64,000 bases of DNA from GCA-002727735 sp038134525 (GCA_038134525.1 JAYPVI010000003.1:212975-276974); one strand, 5' to 3'. Positions 53,001 through 61,687 are shown, counted from the stretch's first letter. The notes: generated by a model not told the origin, from the letters alone. Numbers and translations: made by a program.

Positions 53001-53354
53001 TAACTTTTGATTAGTAGTATCATAAGCCAATAATGGTAATAATGCATTTTGAGCTGAAGAATATCTTCCTGTACTTTTTAGCGCATCTGCATAATGAAAA
53101 GTCAGTTGGAAATTGTTACTGTCTGTTTTTAGCGCAGATTCAAATAATGGAATAGCTTCTTCAAACTTATTATTAATGTAATAGCAATAGGCAAATTGCT
53201 TGATTTGTTTATTAGATAATGAATCTTCTTTACTGTATAGTTCGGCCGCTAACTCGTATTCAAAATTTTCATACATGATGTCAGCTAACTTTGATTGCCC
53301 GAAACTAAATAAGCAGCAAAAGAGGAATAAATACGATATTGTAAACTTAATCAT
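50058..53354 (-). CDS. PorE-like protein: TPR, propeller, carboxypeptidase-regulatory repeats and OmpA domain
   Basis: 1098 residues with a signal peptide (LFSFGQ). Domains in order: TPR about 22-125 (EYELAAELYSKEDSL, FEEAIPLFESALKTD), PD40 beta-propeller about 305-460 (GSGEVSVTDDGQTIYFASDK, YGGTDIYMSHQK), six CarboxypepD_reg-like repeats about 465-960 (VKGYIKSRKDSSVLKNSFVR), OmpA-like domain about 985-1095 (PIYFEFDSHEITPHSKEQLD, NIYGYTDCRGTQDYNLKLS). The TPR-propeller-CRD-OmpA order is that of PorE, the T9SS periplasmic component bound to peptidoglycan. Third gene of an operon with PorP/SprF and a type B adhesin, 11 bases after PorP. It is longer than PorE, with more CRD repeats, so an adhesin-specific paralogue is as likely as the core component. 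Confidence 0.9.
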   Translation of the reverse strand: MIKFTISYLFLFCCLFSFGQSKLADIMYENFEYELAAELYSKEDSLSNKQIKQFAYCYYINNKFEEAIPLFESALKTDSNNFQLTFHYADALKSTGRYSSAQNALLPLLAYDTTNQKLQLLMQSIDSLKKWDTIKFFKKLAEFESLNSPAAEFSPSFYDDGIYYIIEKGDEDIYNSRNINLIENNDSLSPKEKKDFLKTLEKSLAYGTVISPRTFLYKMPLDVSMLFNDYRNIIPAESYDSAQLYVTHKGFNITSYDQSFKKDQVFYTRHPVTNNWNPNTSMNPLMFKGKHHKKKPKLIKRRKIPVLFLPNTFGSGEVSVTDDGQTIYFASDKKRGYGGTDIYMSHQKKSGRWGRAINLGPLVNTPFNEESPRIYDDSILFFSSNGWPGYGKADIFKCKIVDDSVNYVTHLPYPINSSGDDIHFILHPFDESVAILNSDRSKGTGDEDIYFAHMIPIEPYVKGYIKSRKDSSVLKNSFVRLLNKNSYELNQTTTAINGKYRFSLQRGDSYEVCATKVGMSGCIQVDADYTLFRNEKKDIFLDSATTIQGYVVDENNTKVQGAKIEFSNSKDELLTTVFSREDGFFQIDSKGFEDFFILAQKERKIGSLKLKITPNYKTDSLLKIKIINNTAIINGIVYDTNGLPSDNAVVRLLDSNNVEVERITTKKDGYYELSMTAMNSYRLIATNYGMAKDTLLNVNEHWGSVQNKDLYLESHITVQGYTYFKDTSKIIDEVAVAVESGFDSKYLTVYSDKNGFFQFPLFNDSLLYMDGTKRKLKGTTTVNIDSNFNTADLHDIILHRIFTDAHGVVIYSNDSVAKNITVDLIDRNGKIEAETVTDSLGRFYFELKTDTDYELYASEGDLEAVENIHTGVFWKKNNDIVLKLNIKGTPTFGLVIDAENKEPLSFVKITLTDSTTNLKNITYSNDQGLFEMSIKKNSTNYIKLEKDNYFPKTITVKIGEVVPKIIDLSRDYDLSLTKSDFMIEPIYFEFDSHEITPHSKEQLDKLARWLRINKTRTCNIYGYTDCRGTQDYNLKLSKNRAQKVRVYLSYKGVSTKRTFNFPMGGTNYVNNCYQDEDCTEAEHRENRRCEFQINDLKE

Positions 53355-53365
53355 TCAGTTGATCA

Positions 53366-54313
53366 TTAACTATCTGTACTGTATCCTGAATAAATTCTAT
53401 TTCTCTTTTTCCATGGAGTCTTCGCATTGTCATCGCGATTGAGCTTCATTCCTAAGAAAATTTCATGTGTACCATCGTTATACGTTTTTATTTCTGAAAT
53501 ACCTATGTCATAGGTGTAGCCAAACATAATATTTCCTATTTCAATACCACCCATAATTGCAATAGCGTCCTGATGACGATATGAAGTCCCAATCCAATAA
53601 GCATCCTTTAAAGTTATTTTAAGATTCCCATCAAATTGGTAGGGTGTATTTAACATATATCTAAAAATAGTTGAGGGTTGAATATCTACAACTGCACCAA
53701 CCTTGAAATTGTATCCAGCATGGGCGTAAAAAATACGTTCTAATGAATTATTAACGGGATTGGTTAGCGCATTAATATTGGATTGGTTTTCAATTAAGTT
53801 AAATCCTGAAACACCAATAAAATGCCTGTCTCCTTTCCATAGTATTCCAAAGTTTGCGTCTGCAATGACATGGTTTACGCTGTTCAAAACTGCTATATCA
53901 CCAGGAACCTGAGTGATTAATCGATCTCTATCTATAGAAAATTGAGTGACTGAGCCTGAAAATCCGAATGATAATTTGGATAATTTACCTGTTTTTATGT
54001 GATAGGCAAAAGAAGTGCCAAGACCTGTTCTTTTTGATGGCCCAGATGCATCATTGTAAAGGTGAATTCCACCACCAGTGTGTTGTCCAAGAAAGCCATG
54101 AAGCATTAAATTTTGAGTTACTGGAGCTTCATCTATTCCAAGCCATTGCCTTCTTACACTTAAAGAAAGAGGGGAATAATTTTTGGATCCAGCAACAGCT
54201 GGATTAATTGCAAAGTCATTGTATAAGTATTGGCTATTTAATGCTGTTTGCTGTGCATCAATTATTGCTGTGCTTATAAAGTATATTCCAAATAGTATAA
54301 ATATTTTTTTCAT
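53366..54313 (-). CDS. PorP/SprF family T9SS outer-membrane protein
   Basis: 315 residues with a signal peptide ending near TAIIDAQ. The hallmark start NSQYLYNDFAINPAVAGSKN is followed by SVRRQWLGIDEAPVTQNLM and then barrel strands to GTHEIFLGMKL. It belongs to the same family as the 18299 protein. One base separates it from the adhesin stop, and 11 bases from the PorE-like gene, so all three are co-transcribed. Role: outer-membrane anchoring or transport of the cognate T9SS adhesin. Confidence 0.94.
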   Translation of the reverse strand: MKKIFILFGIYFISTAIIDAQQTALNSQYLYNDFAINPAVAGSKNYSPLSLSVRRQWLGIDEAPVTQNLMLHGFLGQHTGGGIHLYNDASGPSKRTGLGTSFAYHIKTGKLSKLSFGFSGSVTQFSIDRDRLITQVPGDIAVLNSVNHVIADANFGILWKGDRHFIGVSGFNLIENQSNINALTNPVNNSLERIFYAHAGYNFKVGAVVDIQPSTIFRYMLNTPYQFDGNLKITLKDAYWIGTSYRHQDAIAIMGGIEIGNIMFGYTYDIGISEIKTYNDGTHEIFLGMKLNRDDNAKTPWKKRNRIYSGYSTDS

Positions 54314-54314
54314 T

Positions 54315-57002
54315 TTATCTAATTATGGTTATTGGTCCAGATTGATTAATCACAGTTCCTGTACTCTCGGTAAGCTGAATGATATAATAGTAAGTACCGG
54401 CAGGAAGATCATTTCCTTCAAAAGTACCGTCCCAACTAAAAACTAAGTCATTAAATGAAACGATTTCACTTCCCCATTTATTGAAAATGACAAGATTAAC
54501 TTCATTGTAGTTAGAAAAATCTAAATTCCAAGTATCATTTATGCCATCATTATTGGGGGTAAAAGTATTAGTCATTTCAATACATGTTTTGCTACTATCA
54601 ACAACAATATTTTCTAATAGAGAGTAACAATCTTTAGCATCAGAAATTAAAACACTGTAGTCTCCTGCTTCTGCATATGTTAAAGGGTTTTCTAAGCTCC
54701 CATCAGACCAAAGAAAATTATAATATCCAGCTCCAAACATGGGATGTGCATGAATCATAACCCCACCCTCAGCGCAACTTTCTTGTTCAATTGATGATTG
54801 AATAGTGATGGGACTTGATGAAATGGTAATATTTTCTGTATCGGTAGCGATGCATGAGCCAATAGTGTATGTGTAAGTTATAGCATGAGTTCCAACTCCT
54901 GCTATATTAGGATAGAAAACGCCATTCGACACTCCAGTTCCAGAATAAATACCACCAGAGGGTTCACCACCCAAAAGTTCAAATTCGGGAGTAGCGTTCC
55001 CACAGATAGATTCAAATTCATCCAAATGAGAAGAAAGAGTGTAGACGTCAATAGTTAAACCAATACAATTACTTGGAGGACACATTCCACCCTCTGACCT
55101 TACAAAATAGTTGGTAGTAGTTGTTGGGCTTACAGTGATTTTATTGGTGCTGCTGAAGGTTCCTGTAGACTGGTTAATCCATAGTGTATCTTGATTTTGT
55201 GTGGTGTCAATAATATCACCAGTCCCACATGTTCCTTCATACCATACCCATACACTTCCAGGCGATAAACTGCTTGATGTGTCTAAAGAAATATCACTTG
55301 AATTTCCATTGCATATTTCATAATAAGATGCCGTTAAAACATTCGGATCTGGATTGTTTTGAAGTACTGTAATCTCTACTTGTGAAGAGTCAGTACAATT
55401 GTTGTTGTCTGTATATGTGTAGGTTATGGTATGAGTCCCTATTCCAGCAATACTTGGGTCAAATAGACTATCTGAAATTCCTACTCCTGAATAGGATCCT
55501 CCAGTAGGAAATCCTCCCGAAAGTACAATAGCTGAACTTTCGCAAGTAGAATCCAAAGGACTATGGTAGACATTAAGATCATAAGTATTTATTAAAATAT
55601 TTGTACAAGCAGTATTTCCACATACTCCACCTGTTGCTCTAGCGTAATACATTGTAGTAGACGTAGGAGTTACAGAAATGGAATTTCCATTTCCAATGGA
55701 GGAACCTCCGCAGGCTCCATTATACCATGACCATTGAGCACCAGCTCCTAGTTGTCCACCAACAATAGATAATGTAGCTGAGCCGCCAGTACAGAAATTA
55801 TTGGTATTTGAGCTTATACTAACAGGTGCTAATGATCCATTTCTGGTAATTACTCTTTTATTTTGACATAAAGATGCTCCACATGTCCCAATAACTCTAG
55901 CATAATAGGTAGTCGTAGAATCAGGGTATACAACTATAGAGTCACCTACCCCAATTGGAGTAGAGCCACAAGAATTTTCATACCAAGTTATTGAATACCC
56001 ATCAGGGAAAATCCCAGAGTAATGAGCAAATAATTTCAGGGAACTTTGGGGACAAATTGTATCTGGGATGTACCAAATGGAATCAGTAGCATTAAATACC
56101 GAATCTACGCTTATGGAGTCCAAATCTATATAATGGGGATACGTATGAATGGTTATATTTTCACACAATGTATTATTACAATACCCTTCTGCTCTTGCAC
56201 TGTAAGTCGTAGTTGATGTTGGGTTTATATTAAGCGAATTTCCTTGTCCAACTAAATTTCCACCACAAACATCATCGTACCAACTCCATTGTGCATTTGT
56301 GCCCAAAGAACCTCCATTTACGTTGAGAATAACATTATTGTTTTGACAAATTAAAGTGTCAGTGCTGGTTATATTTACAGGATTAACTGAAGAGGTGGCA
56401 AAAAGTACATCAACACTTACACAAGATGTAGAGTTACAATAACCACTTGCTTTTGCAAAGTACGTATCAGAACTTGAAACAGGAATGCTGCTAAATGTTC
56501 CACTTAATGAATTAGCAATCGGAGTGCCACTACATGAAGTTGCAAATAAATCCCAAGAGCCATTTGTACCAAGAGAGCCACCATTGACGGTAAAATCGAC
56601 ATTTCCTACAGTACACAGAGTGTCATTTGAAACTTCTAATGAAGTGGGATCAGTTGAAGAGCTAGCCAATACAATTTCAAGGGTTATACAGTTACTAATA
56701 TCACATGAATCCGCCTTGCAATAAAAAGTGGTTGTTGCCGTAACAGGTATGTTAATAAAGCTATTAGTAGCAGTAGTGGCTACTAAGGTGCCTCCGCAAG
56801 ATCCAGTGTAAAGTTCCCATTCAGATCCTGGTCCAAGTGTCCCATCGTCTACAGTAATCGTAATATTTCCAGGACTACAAAGGGTGTCGGAACTTGCAGT
56901 TAAAGAGGTACACATAACAGTTCCATTTGTACACTGAGCATAATGTACTTTACTGCAAAATATTGAAATTAAAAGAATACTAGTAGTTATAATTTTTTTC
57001 AT
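54315..57002 (-). CDS. Large Cys-rich adhesin with T9SS type B (CHU_C gliding-associated) sorting domain
   Basis: 895 residues with a signal peptide (SIFCSKVHYAQ). Roughly six Ig-like modules of 80-95 residues follow, each with the pattern NGGSLGTNAQWSWY-x3-CGG then PTSTTTYYARAEG-x-C-x-N-T-x-C, two disulfides per module. Later modules include GGFPTGGSYSGVGISDSLFD and GGEPSGGIYSGTGVSNGVFY. The C-terminal 90 residues are the CHU_C/type B domain (NTFTPNNDGINDTWNLDF, FNKWGSEIV). Expected on the cell surface or as extracellular filament material. It heads the operon with porP/sprF and the PorE-like gene; 20-bp direct repeats lie upstream. Confidence 0.93.
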   Translation of the reverse strand: MKKIITTSILLISIFCSKVHYAQCTNGTVMCTSLTASSDTLCSPGNITITVDDGTLGPGSEWELYTGSCGGTLVATTATNSFINIPVTATTTFYCKADSCDISNCITLEIVLASSSTDPTSLEVSNDTLCTVGNVDFTVNGGSLGTNGSWDLFATSCSGTPIANSLSGTFSSIPVSSSDTYFAKASGYCNSTSCVSVDVLFATSSVNPVNITSTDTLICQNNNVILNVNGGSLGTNAQWSWYDDVCGGNLVGQGNSLNINPTSTTTYSARAEGYCNNTLCENITIHTYPHYIDLDSISVDSVFNATDSIWYIPDTICPQSSLKLFAHYSGIFPDGYSITWYENSCGSTPIGVGDSIVVYPDSTTTYYARVIGTCGASLCQNKRVITRNGSLAPVSISSNTNNFCTGGSATLSIVGGQLGAGAQWSWYNGACGGSSIGNGNSISVTPTSTTMYYARATGGVCGNTACTNILINTYDLNVYHSPLDSTCESSAIVLSGGFPTGGSYSGVGISDSLFDPSIAGIGTHTITYTYTDNNNCTDSSQVEITVLQNNPDPNVLTASYYEICNGNSSDISLDTSSSLSPGSVWVWYEGTCGTGDIIDTTQNQDTLWINQSTGTFSSTNKITVSPTTTTNYFVRSEGGMCPPSNCIGLTIDVYTLSSHLDEFESICGNATPEFELLGGEPSGGIYSGTGVSNGVFYPNIAGVGTHAITYTYTIGSCIATDTENITISSSPITIQSSIEQESCAEGGVMIHAHPMFGAGYYNFLWSDGSLENPLTYAEAGDYSVLISDAKDCYSLLENIVVDSSKTCIEMTNTFTPNNDGINDTWNLDFSNYNEVNLVIFNKWGSEIVSFNDLVFSWDGTFEGNDLPAGTYYYIIQLTESTGTVINQSGPITIIR

Positions 57003-57100
57003 GACATTAATCTATGGACACAACAAGTTTATACTAATTTAAGCATTAGTTAAATGCAATGTTAGTCTTTTATTAACTAATTAAAGTGAGAAAAGTTACA

Positions 57101-57140
57101 GCTTTAACCAAATACTTACAGATTTAACCAAATACTTACA
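57101..57140 (-). repeat. 20-bp direct repeats upstream of the adhesin operon
   Basis: Two copies of a 20-base unit (57101-57120 and 57121-57140) differ at one base; on the adhesin strand each begins TGTAAGTATTTGGTTAAA and a third TGTAA stands at the next 20-bp step. They lie 98-138 bases upstream of the adhesin ATG and within 10 bases of the stop of the YceI gene. Two helical turns between units suit a protein binding the same face of the DNA. Confidence 0.7.
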
Positions 57141-57147
57141 GAACCAT

Positions 57148-57774
57148 CTAATTGAGTGGTGTTGCAGAAATATCAAATGAAATACTGACGATATTACTTG
57201 GCCCACTTTTCTTTTCCTCAGGAGTTTTTTGATGTGTTTTTACTAAATGAGGAAATTCAAACGGCAGCATGTCTAAATCAAATTCAGCTTTGGCATTAAA
57301 AGCTTTGTCATTCAATTCAATCGAAACGGGGAAATCAATTGTTTTTTTGATACCAACAATTGAAAGTTCACCAGTTGCTATACCATTTGCAACTTCATTT
57401 ACATAAAAAGTAATTAAAGGGAAGGCAGATACATTAAAATAATCTGCACCCTTCAGGTGTTTAATTAGATTACTAGGTAAATTTGTGTCTGCTAGTGATG
57501 CGATATCAAATGCGAATTTTGCTCTATTAATATTTTGCCCTTCAGTATTAATAGAACCATCCCTAATTATTAATCTACTCGTATAAGCAAAAGCAGTATC
57601 ATCATTGTGTTTTGCTTTCCAAGTGATGTATTGATTTTCATTTAATGCATATTCTGTCGTAGATACTATAGGATCTGACAGTGAGCTACTTTCAATGGTT
57701 TCTGAATTAGGAGAAGAACAGGAATAGAGAATAAAAAAAAAGGCGATTAATGGTATCAAAAATAGTTTTTTCAT
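57148..57774 (-). CDS. YceI family lipoprotein
   Basis: 208 residues with lipobox YSCS (Cys about 19). The mature chain is a YceI lipocalin-like barrel: ITWKAKHNDDTAFAY, then INRAKFAFDIASLADTNL, HLKGADYFNVSAFPLITFY (the classic LKSxDFFxxxxyPxxxF motif), and GELSIVGIKKTIDFPVSI. YceI proteins bind isoprenoid-like lipids; the ligand here is unknown. Monocistronic and convergent in effect with the adhesin regulatory repeats, whose strand it shares; the adhesin promoter must lie between. Confidence 0.92.
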   Translation of the reverse strand: MKKLFLIPLIAFFFILYSCSSPNSETIESSSLSDPIVSTTEYALNENQYITWKAKHNDDTAFAYTSRLIIRDGSINTEGQNINRAKFAFDIASLADTNLPSNLIKHLKGADYFNVSAFPLITFYVNEVANGIATGELSIVGIKKTIDFPVSIELNDKAFNAKAEFDLDMLPFEFPHLVKTHQKTPEEKKSGPSNIVSISFDISATPLN

Positions 57775-57893
57775 TTTTTTAGAATTTATCGACTAAATTA
57801 AGAATTTAATCCTTTTAATTAACACCATATTGTTTGTCAAATTCATGATATAAGATATTAACCTAATAATATATGGTATTACTTTATTTCGAA

Positions 57894-57925
57894 TTTGAAT
57901 CGTCCTTTTTGTCAAATTATGTTTG
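57894..57925 (+). promoter_or_regulatory. Promoter TTTG-N20-TATGTTTG of the ftsX operon
   Basis: TTTG at 57894-57897 and a perfect TAnnTTTG at 57918-57925 with 20 bases between, 17 bases before the ftsX ATG. The clearest promoter in the window. Confidence 0.75.
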
Positions 57926-57942
57926 TTTTTTAAAATATATTT

Positions 57943-58851
57943 ATGGTCATGCTCAAATCAAAACACAGATCAAATATACTTGCCGAAATATCAACTGTTT
58001 TTAGCATGACTTTATTGTTAACGCTTTTTGGTTTGTTTATCTATTTTATGTGGACTGCAAGCAAAAAGTCATCAGAAATAAAAGAGCAATTAAGCTTAGA
58101 TATACTTTTTCATGAAAATGTGGATTCGCAAGTGGCTAAAATGATTGAAAAACAGTTAAAATCCAAAGAGGAAATGGTAAAACAAGCCACATTTGTTTCT
58201 AAAGAAAATGCTAAAAAAATCATGATGAAACAGGTAGGAGAAGATGCTTTCGAAATATTAGATGGCGTCAATCCGCTTCCTACCTCGATACATGTGAATT
58301 TAACAGCTGATTATGTGAACCCCGATAGTGCTGCAATATTTACGAAGTCAATTATGAAAGGAAACGAACATATTATTGCTGAAGTAGCCTACAATGAAGC
58401 ACAATTTTTAGAGATTGGAAAAGTATTTAAAAATTTTGAACTAATCATGTTGTTTTTATCAGGTACACTTCTATTAGTAGCCACATTATTAATTTATAAT
58501 ACAATCCGTTTAGCAGTATTTTCAAAACGATTTTTATTGCGTACAATGCAATTAGTTGGGGCAAAATCTTCTTTTATTAGAAGGCCTTTTTTATATCGAT
58601 CAGTTTATCAAGGATTTATTTCAGGCATGTTAGCTATTACTGCTTTAGTTTCAATATGGTATTTATTCATAAATTTAAATCCATCAATTATTGTTAGTTT
58701 AAGCATGAATAATGAATTGCTACAAAAAGAATTAGTGGAATTTGGTATTATTGCATCAGGAATATTACTAATAGGTATCATTATTAGTTTTACTTCAACT
58801 TATTTTGCGCTAAACAAATACATCTGGATTAAGTCAGAAAAATTGTATTAA
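57943..58851 (+). CDS. ftsX: Cell-division permease-like protein FtsX
   Basis: 302 residues, four TM helices (about 25-45, 170-190, 222-245 and 262-282). The N-terminal TM and periplasmic domain (IMMKQVGEDAFEILDGVNPL) and the C-terminal MacB-type permease core (RLAVFSKRFLLRTMQLVGAK) are typical of FtsX. With FtsE it controls septal peptidoglycan hydrolases. ATG at 57943 is chosen because the next in-frame ATG (57949) is only two codons on; either fits. First gene of a conserved Bacteroidota run: ftsX, DUF3098, uppP, truB, queA. Confidence 0.93.
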   Translation: MVMLKSKHRSNILAEISTVFSMTLLLTLFGLFIYFMWTASKKSSEIKEQLSLDILFHENVDSQVAKMIEKQLKSKEEMVKQATFVSKENAKKIMMKQVGEDAFEILDGVNPLPTSIHVNLTADYVNPDSAAIFTKSIMKGNEHIIAEVAYNEAQFLEIGKVFKNFELIMLFLSGTLLLVATLLIYNTIRLAVFSKRFLLRTMQLVGAKSSFIRRPFLYRSVYQGFISGMLAITALVSIWYLFINLNPSIIVSLSMNNELLQKELVEFGIIASGILLIGIIISFTSTYFALNKYIWIKSEKLY

Positions 58852-58854
58852 ATT

Positions 58855-59082
58855 ATGGAAGAGAAGAAAAATATGGTATTGAAAAGAAAAAACTATCGCT
58901 ATATAATTGCCGGTTGTTTGGTTGTTCTTGTGGGTTTTATTTTAATGTCTGGAGGAGGATCTGATGATCCAAATGTTTTTAATGAAGAGGAATTGTTTTC
59001 TTTCAGAAGAATAACATTAGCTCCATTCCTAGTTATTTTAGGCTATGGAATAGTGCTGTATGGCATAATGAAAAAGAACTAA
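58855..59082 (+). CDS. DUF3098 small membrane protein
   Basis: 75 residues, two TM helices (about 13-30 and 50-70) with the conserved loop SGGGSDDPNVFNEEELFSFR between them. This matches DUF3098, which occurs between ftsX and uppP across Bacteroidota. Three bases separate it from both neighbours. Function unknown; its constant place suggests a link to division or the undecaprenyl cycle. Confidence 0.9.
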   Translation: MEEKKNMVLKRKNYRYIIAGCLVVLVGFILMSGGGSDDPNVFNEEELFSFRRITLAPFLVILGYGIVLYGIMKKN

Positions 59083-59085
59083 TTC

Positions 59086-59877
59086 TTGGACGTTTTATTC
59101 AATTTTTTTCTTGGTCTAATTCAGGGACTTACTGAGTTCTTACCGGTAAGCAGTAGCGGACATCTTGAAATAGCAAAAGCTCTTTTTGGATTTGATTGGT
59201 CATCAAACGAAAGCATGTTGACGACTGTTGTTTTGCACTTTGCCACTGCTTTAAGTACATTAATTGTATTTAGAAAAGAAATTTTAGTCATTATAAAAGG
59301 GTTATTTACAAAAGAAGATTCAACCCAACGTATTTTTTCCTATAAAATTATATTATCAATGATTCCAGCTGCAGCTGTTGGAGTGTTATTTGATGATCAT
59401 ATAGAGGTTTTTTTTAGTGGGCAATTGATATTGGTCGCATTGATGCTCATTATTACGGCTTTGCTTTTGTTATTAGCAGATCGATCTAAACCAACAGAAA
59501 AAAATGTAAGTTACAAGAATAGTGTGCTTATTGGTATTGCACAAGCTATTGCTATCCTGCCTGGTATTTCAAGATCAGGTGCAACTATTGCCAGTTCAGT
59601 AATGTTGGGTGTTGATAAGGAATCAGCAGCAAGATTTTCTTTCTTGATGGTTATTCCTTTAATTTTTGGTAAAATAGCAAAGGATATTTTGGACGGTGCT
59701 TTTTTAGTAGAGCAATTGAATGTGATTGGATTATTGGTCGGTTTTTTGGGAGCTCTAATAACAGGTGTTTTTGCATGTAAACTAATGATTAAGCTAGTCA
59801 AGAAAAGTCAATTAAAGTACTTCTCTTTGTATTGTGTGGTAGTAGCTGTTATCACATTAACTTGGTCTATGTTATGA
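59086..59877 (+). CDS. uppP: Undecaprenyl-diphosphate phosphatase
   Basis: 263 residues from TTG at 59086. Both catalytic motifs are present: QGLTEFLPVSSSGHLEIA (about 14-31) and ILPGISRSGATIASSVMLG (about 157-175), with about eight TM helices. UppP/BacA recycles undecaprenyl pyrophosphate to the lipid carrier for peptidoglycan and surface polysaccharides. Its stop overlaps truB (ATGA), within the ftsX operon. Confidence 0.97.
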   Translation: MDVLFNFFLGLIQGLTEFLPVSSSGHLEIAKALFGFDWSSNESMLTTVVLHFATALSTLIVFRKEILVIIKGLFTKEDSTQRIFSYKIILSMIPAAAVGVLFDDHIEVFFSGQLILVALMLIITALLLLLADRSKPTEKNVSYKNSVLIGIAQAIAILPGISRSGATIASSVMLGVDKESAARFSFLMVIPLIFGKIAKDILDGAFLVEQLNVIGLLVGFLGALITGVFACKLMIKLVKKSQLKYFSLYCVVVAVITLTWSML

Positions 59878-60566
59878 ATCATAATCCCTATTTAGAAGGA
59901 AAAACTTTAATTGTTGATAAGCCAATTAATTGGACCTCTTTTGATGTGGTAAAAAAAATCAGGTATACGATTAAAAAAAAGTATGGGCTTAAAAAAATAA
60001 AAGTAGGTCATGCTGGGACATTAGATCCATTAGCTACAGGTTTAATGATAATTTGTACTGGAAAAATGACCAAGTCAATTGATCAATTTTTAAATGAAAA
60101 AAAGGGATATACAGGCAAAATTAAATTAGGTGCAACTACGCCTTCATTTGATTTAGAAACTGATATAGACAAGACCTATGAAGTCCCATTATTGGACGAA
60201 AATATTTTAGGTAAAATTCAAGCAAAATTTCTTGGGGATTCTTTACAAGAGCCACCGTTATTTTCTGCTAAAAAAATTAATGGTCAAAGAGCTTATACAC
60301 TAGCAAGAGCTAATGTTGATGTTAAATTAGAGGCAAAGCCTATAACTGTTTTTAATTTAAAATTATCATTGTTTGATGCAAACATACTTTACTTTGAATG
60401 TGTTTGTTCAAAGGGAACATATATCAGATCCTTAGCTAGAGACATAGGATTGGCACTGGGAAGTGGTGCTCATTTAACGGAATTAAGAAGAATATCTTCA
60501 GGTAAATTCCAGATATCTGATGCTAAATCAGTTCAGGATTGGCTTGATATCATAAAGACATCATAA
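59874..60566 (+). CDS. truB: tRNA pseudouridine-55 synthase TruB
   Basis: 230 residues from MNHNPYLEGK (ATG 59874); the frame is open to 59832 but that ATG lies inside uppP in the wrong context. The catalytic Asp is D51 in VGHAGTLDPLATGLMI. Also diagnostic: GKMTKSIDQFLNEKKGY, LQEPPLFSAKKINGQRAYTL, and CSKGTYIRSLARDIGLAL. It makes pseudouridine 55 in the tRNA T-loop. Short C-terminal domain, as in other Bacteroidota. ATGA overlap with uppP, 36 bases from queA. Confidence 0.97.
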   Translation: MNHNPYLEGKTLIVDKPINWTSFDVVKKIRYTIKKKYGLKKIKVGHAGTLDPLATGLMIICTGKMTKSIDQFLNEKKGYTGKIKLGATTPSFDLETDIDKTYEVPLLDENILGKIQAKFLGDSLQEPPLFSAKKINGQRAYTLARANVDVKLEAKPITVFNLKLSLFDANILYFECVCSKGTYIRSLARDIGLALGSGAHLTELRRISSGKFQISDAKSVQDWLDIIKTS

Positions 60567-60602
60567 TTTTTATTAATTTCGTCCCTCATTTAAAAATACA
60601 TC

Positions 60603-61652
60603 ATGAAGTTATCAGAATTTGAATTCGATTTAGCAAACAACTTTATCGCAGAATTTCCAGCAGACCAAAGAGATGAATCTAGATTAATGGTAGTGCACCG
60701 AGATTCTGGTAAAATAGAACATAAAATGTTCAAGGATGTTATTAACTATTTTGATGACGGTGATGTTATGGTTGTGAATGATACTAAGGTGTTTCCTGCT
60801 AGAATGTATGGGAATAAAGAAAAGACAGGCGCTAAAATTGAAGTCTTTTTACTTAGAGAGTTAAATAGAGAGAGTTTATTATGGGATGTACTTGTTGATC
60901 CAGCACGAAAAATTAGAATAGGAAACAAGCTATATTTTGGTCAAGAAGATGAGCTAGTGGCAGAAGTAATAGATAACACTACATCAAGAGGAAGAACACT
61001 ACGATTTTTATTTGACGGAAGTTACGAAGAGTTTAAAGCTACCATCACAAATTTAGGTCAGACTCCCCTCCCAAAATACATAAAAAGAGAACCAGTTCCT
61101 GAAGATGAGGATCGGTATCAAACGATTTTTGCTGAGAATGAAGGTGCAGTAGCTGCTCCAACTGCTGGCCTTCACTTTAGTAAACAACTAGTGAAAAGAT
61201 TACAGATTAAAGGAATAGAGTTTGCACCGGTTACGTTACACGTAGGCCTAGGGACATTTAGACCTGTGGATGTAGAAGATTTAACAAAACATAAAATGGA
61301 TTCTGAAGAGTTGTATATCAGTGAAGAAACATCCAATTTGGTAAATCTTGCAAAAATGAACAAAAGAAAAGTTTGTGCTATTGGCACAACATGTACTCGA
61401 GCTTTAGAATCGTCTGTAACAGTTAATAAGCAAATAAAACCGTATAGTGGTTGGACTAATAAATTTATTTTCCCTCCTTATGAATTTAGTATTCCTGATG
61501 CCTTAATTACCAATTTTCACATGCCTAAATCAACTTTATTAATGATGATTTCAGCATTTTGTGGACATGATCTTATGATGAAAGCATATAAAGAAGCGAT
61601 AAAGGAAAAGTACCGATTTTATTCTTATGGTGATGCCATGTTAATTCTCTAA
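60603..61652 (+). CDS. queA: S-adenosylmethionine:tRNA ribosyltransferase-isomerase
   Basis: 349 residues, normal length. Family marks: FDLANNFIAEFPADQRDESR at the start, DGDVMVVNDTKVFPARMYG, AGLHFSKQLVKRLQIKGIEF, LHVGLGTFRPV, and IPDALITNFHMPKSTLLMM with FCGHDLM. It transfers the ribosyl moiety of AdoMet to preQ1 in tRNA during queuosine synthesis. Followed by a terminator. Confidence 0.97.
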   Translation: MKLSEFEFDLANNFIAEFPADQRDESRLMVVHRDSGKIEHKMFKDVINYFDDGDVMVVNDTKVFPARMYGNKEKTGAKIEVFLLRELNRESLLWDVLVDPARKIRIGNKLYFGQEDELVAEVIDNTTSRGRTLRFLFDGSYEEFKATITNLGQTPLPKYIKREPVPEDEDRYQTIFAENEGAVAAPTAGLHFSKQLVKRLQIKGIEFAPVTLHVGLGTFRPVDVEDLTKHKMDSEELYISEETSNLVNLAKMNKRKVCAIGTTCTRALESSVTVNKQIKPYSGWTNKFIFPPYEFSIPDALITNFHMPKSTLLMMISAFCGHDLMMKAYKEAIKEKYRFYSYGDAMLIL

Positions 61653-61656
61653 TTTG

Positions 61657-61682
61657 AAAGCCTCGGAAAACGAGGCTTTTTC
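61657..61682 (+). terminator. Rho-independent terminator after queA
   Basis: AAAGCCTCG-GAAAA-CGAGGCTTTTT, a near-perfect 9-bp stem, six bases before the rlmN start. It ends the ftsX-queA operon; rlmN therefore needs its own promoter or readthrough. Confidence 0.92.
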
Positions 61683-61687
61683 ATTTT

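Noticed and set aside
57148..57774. YceI gene as part of the adhesin operon
   Set aside because: Same strand, but the 145-base gap with repeats after its stop indicates separate control of the adhesin operon.
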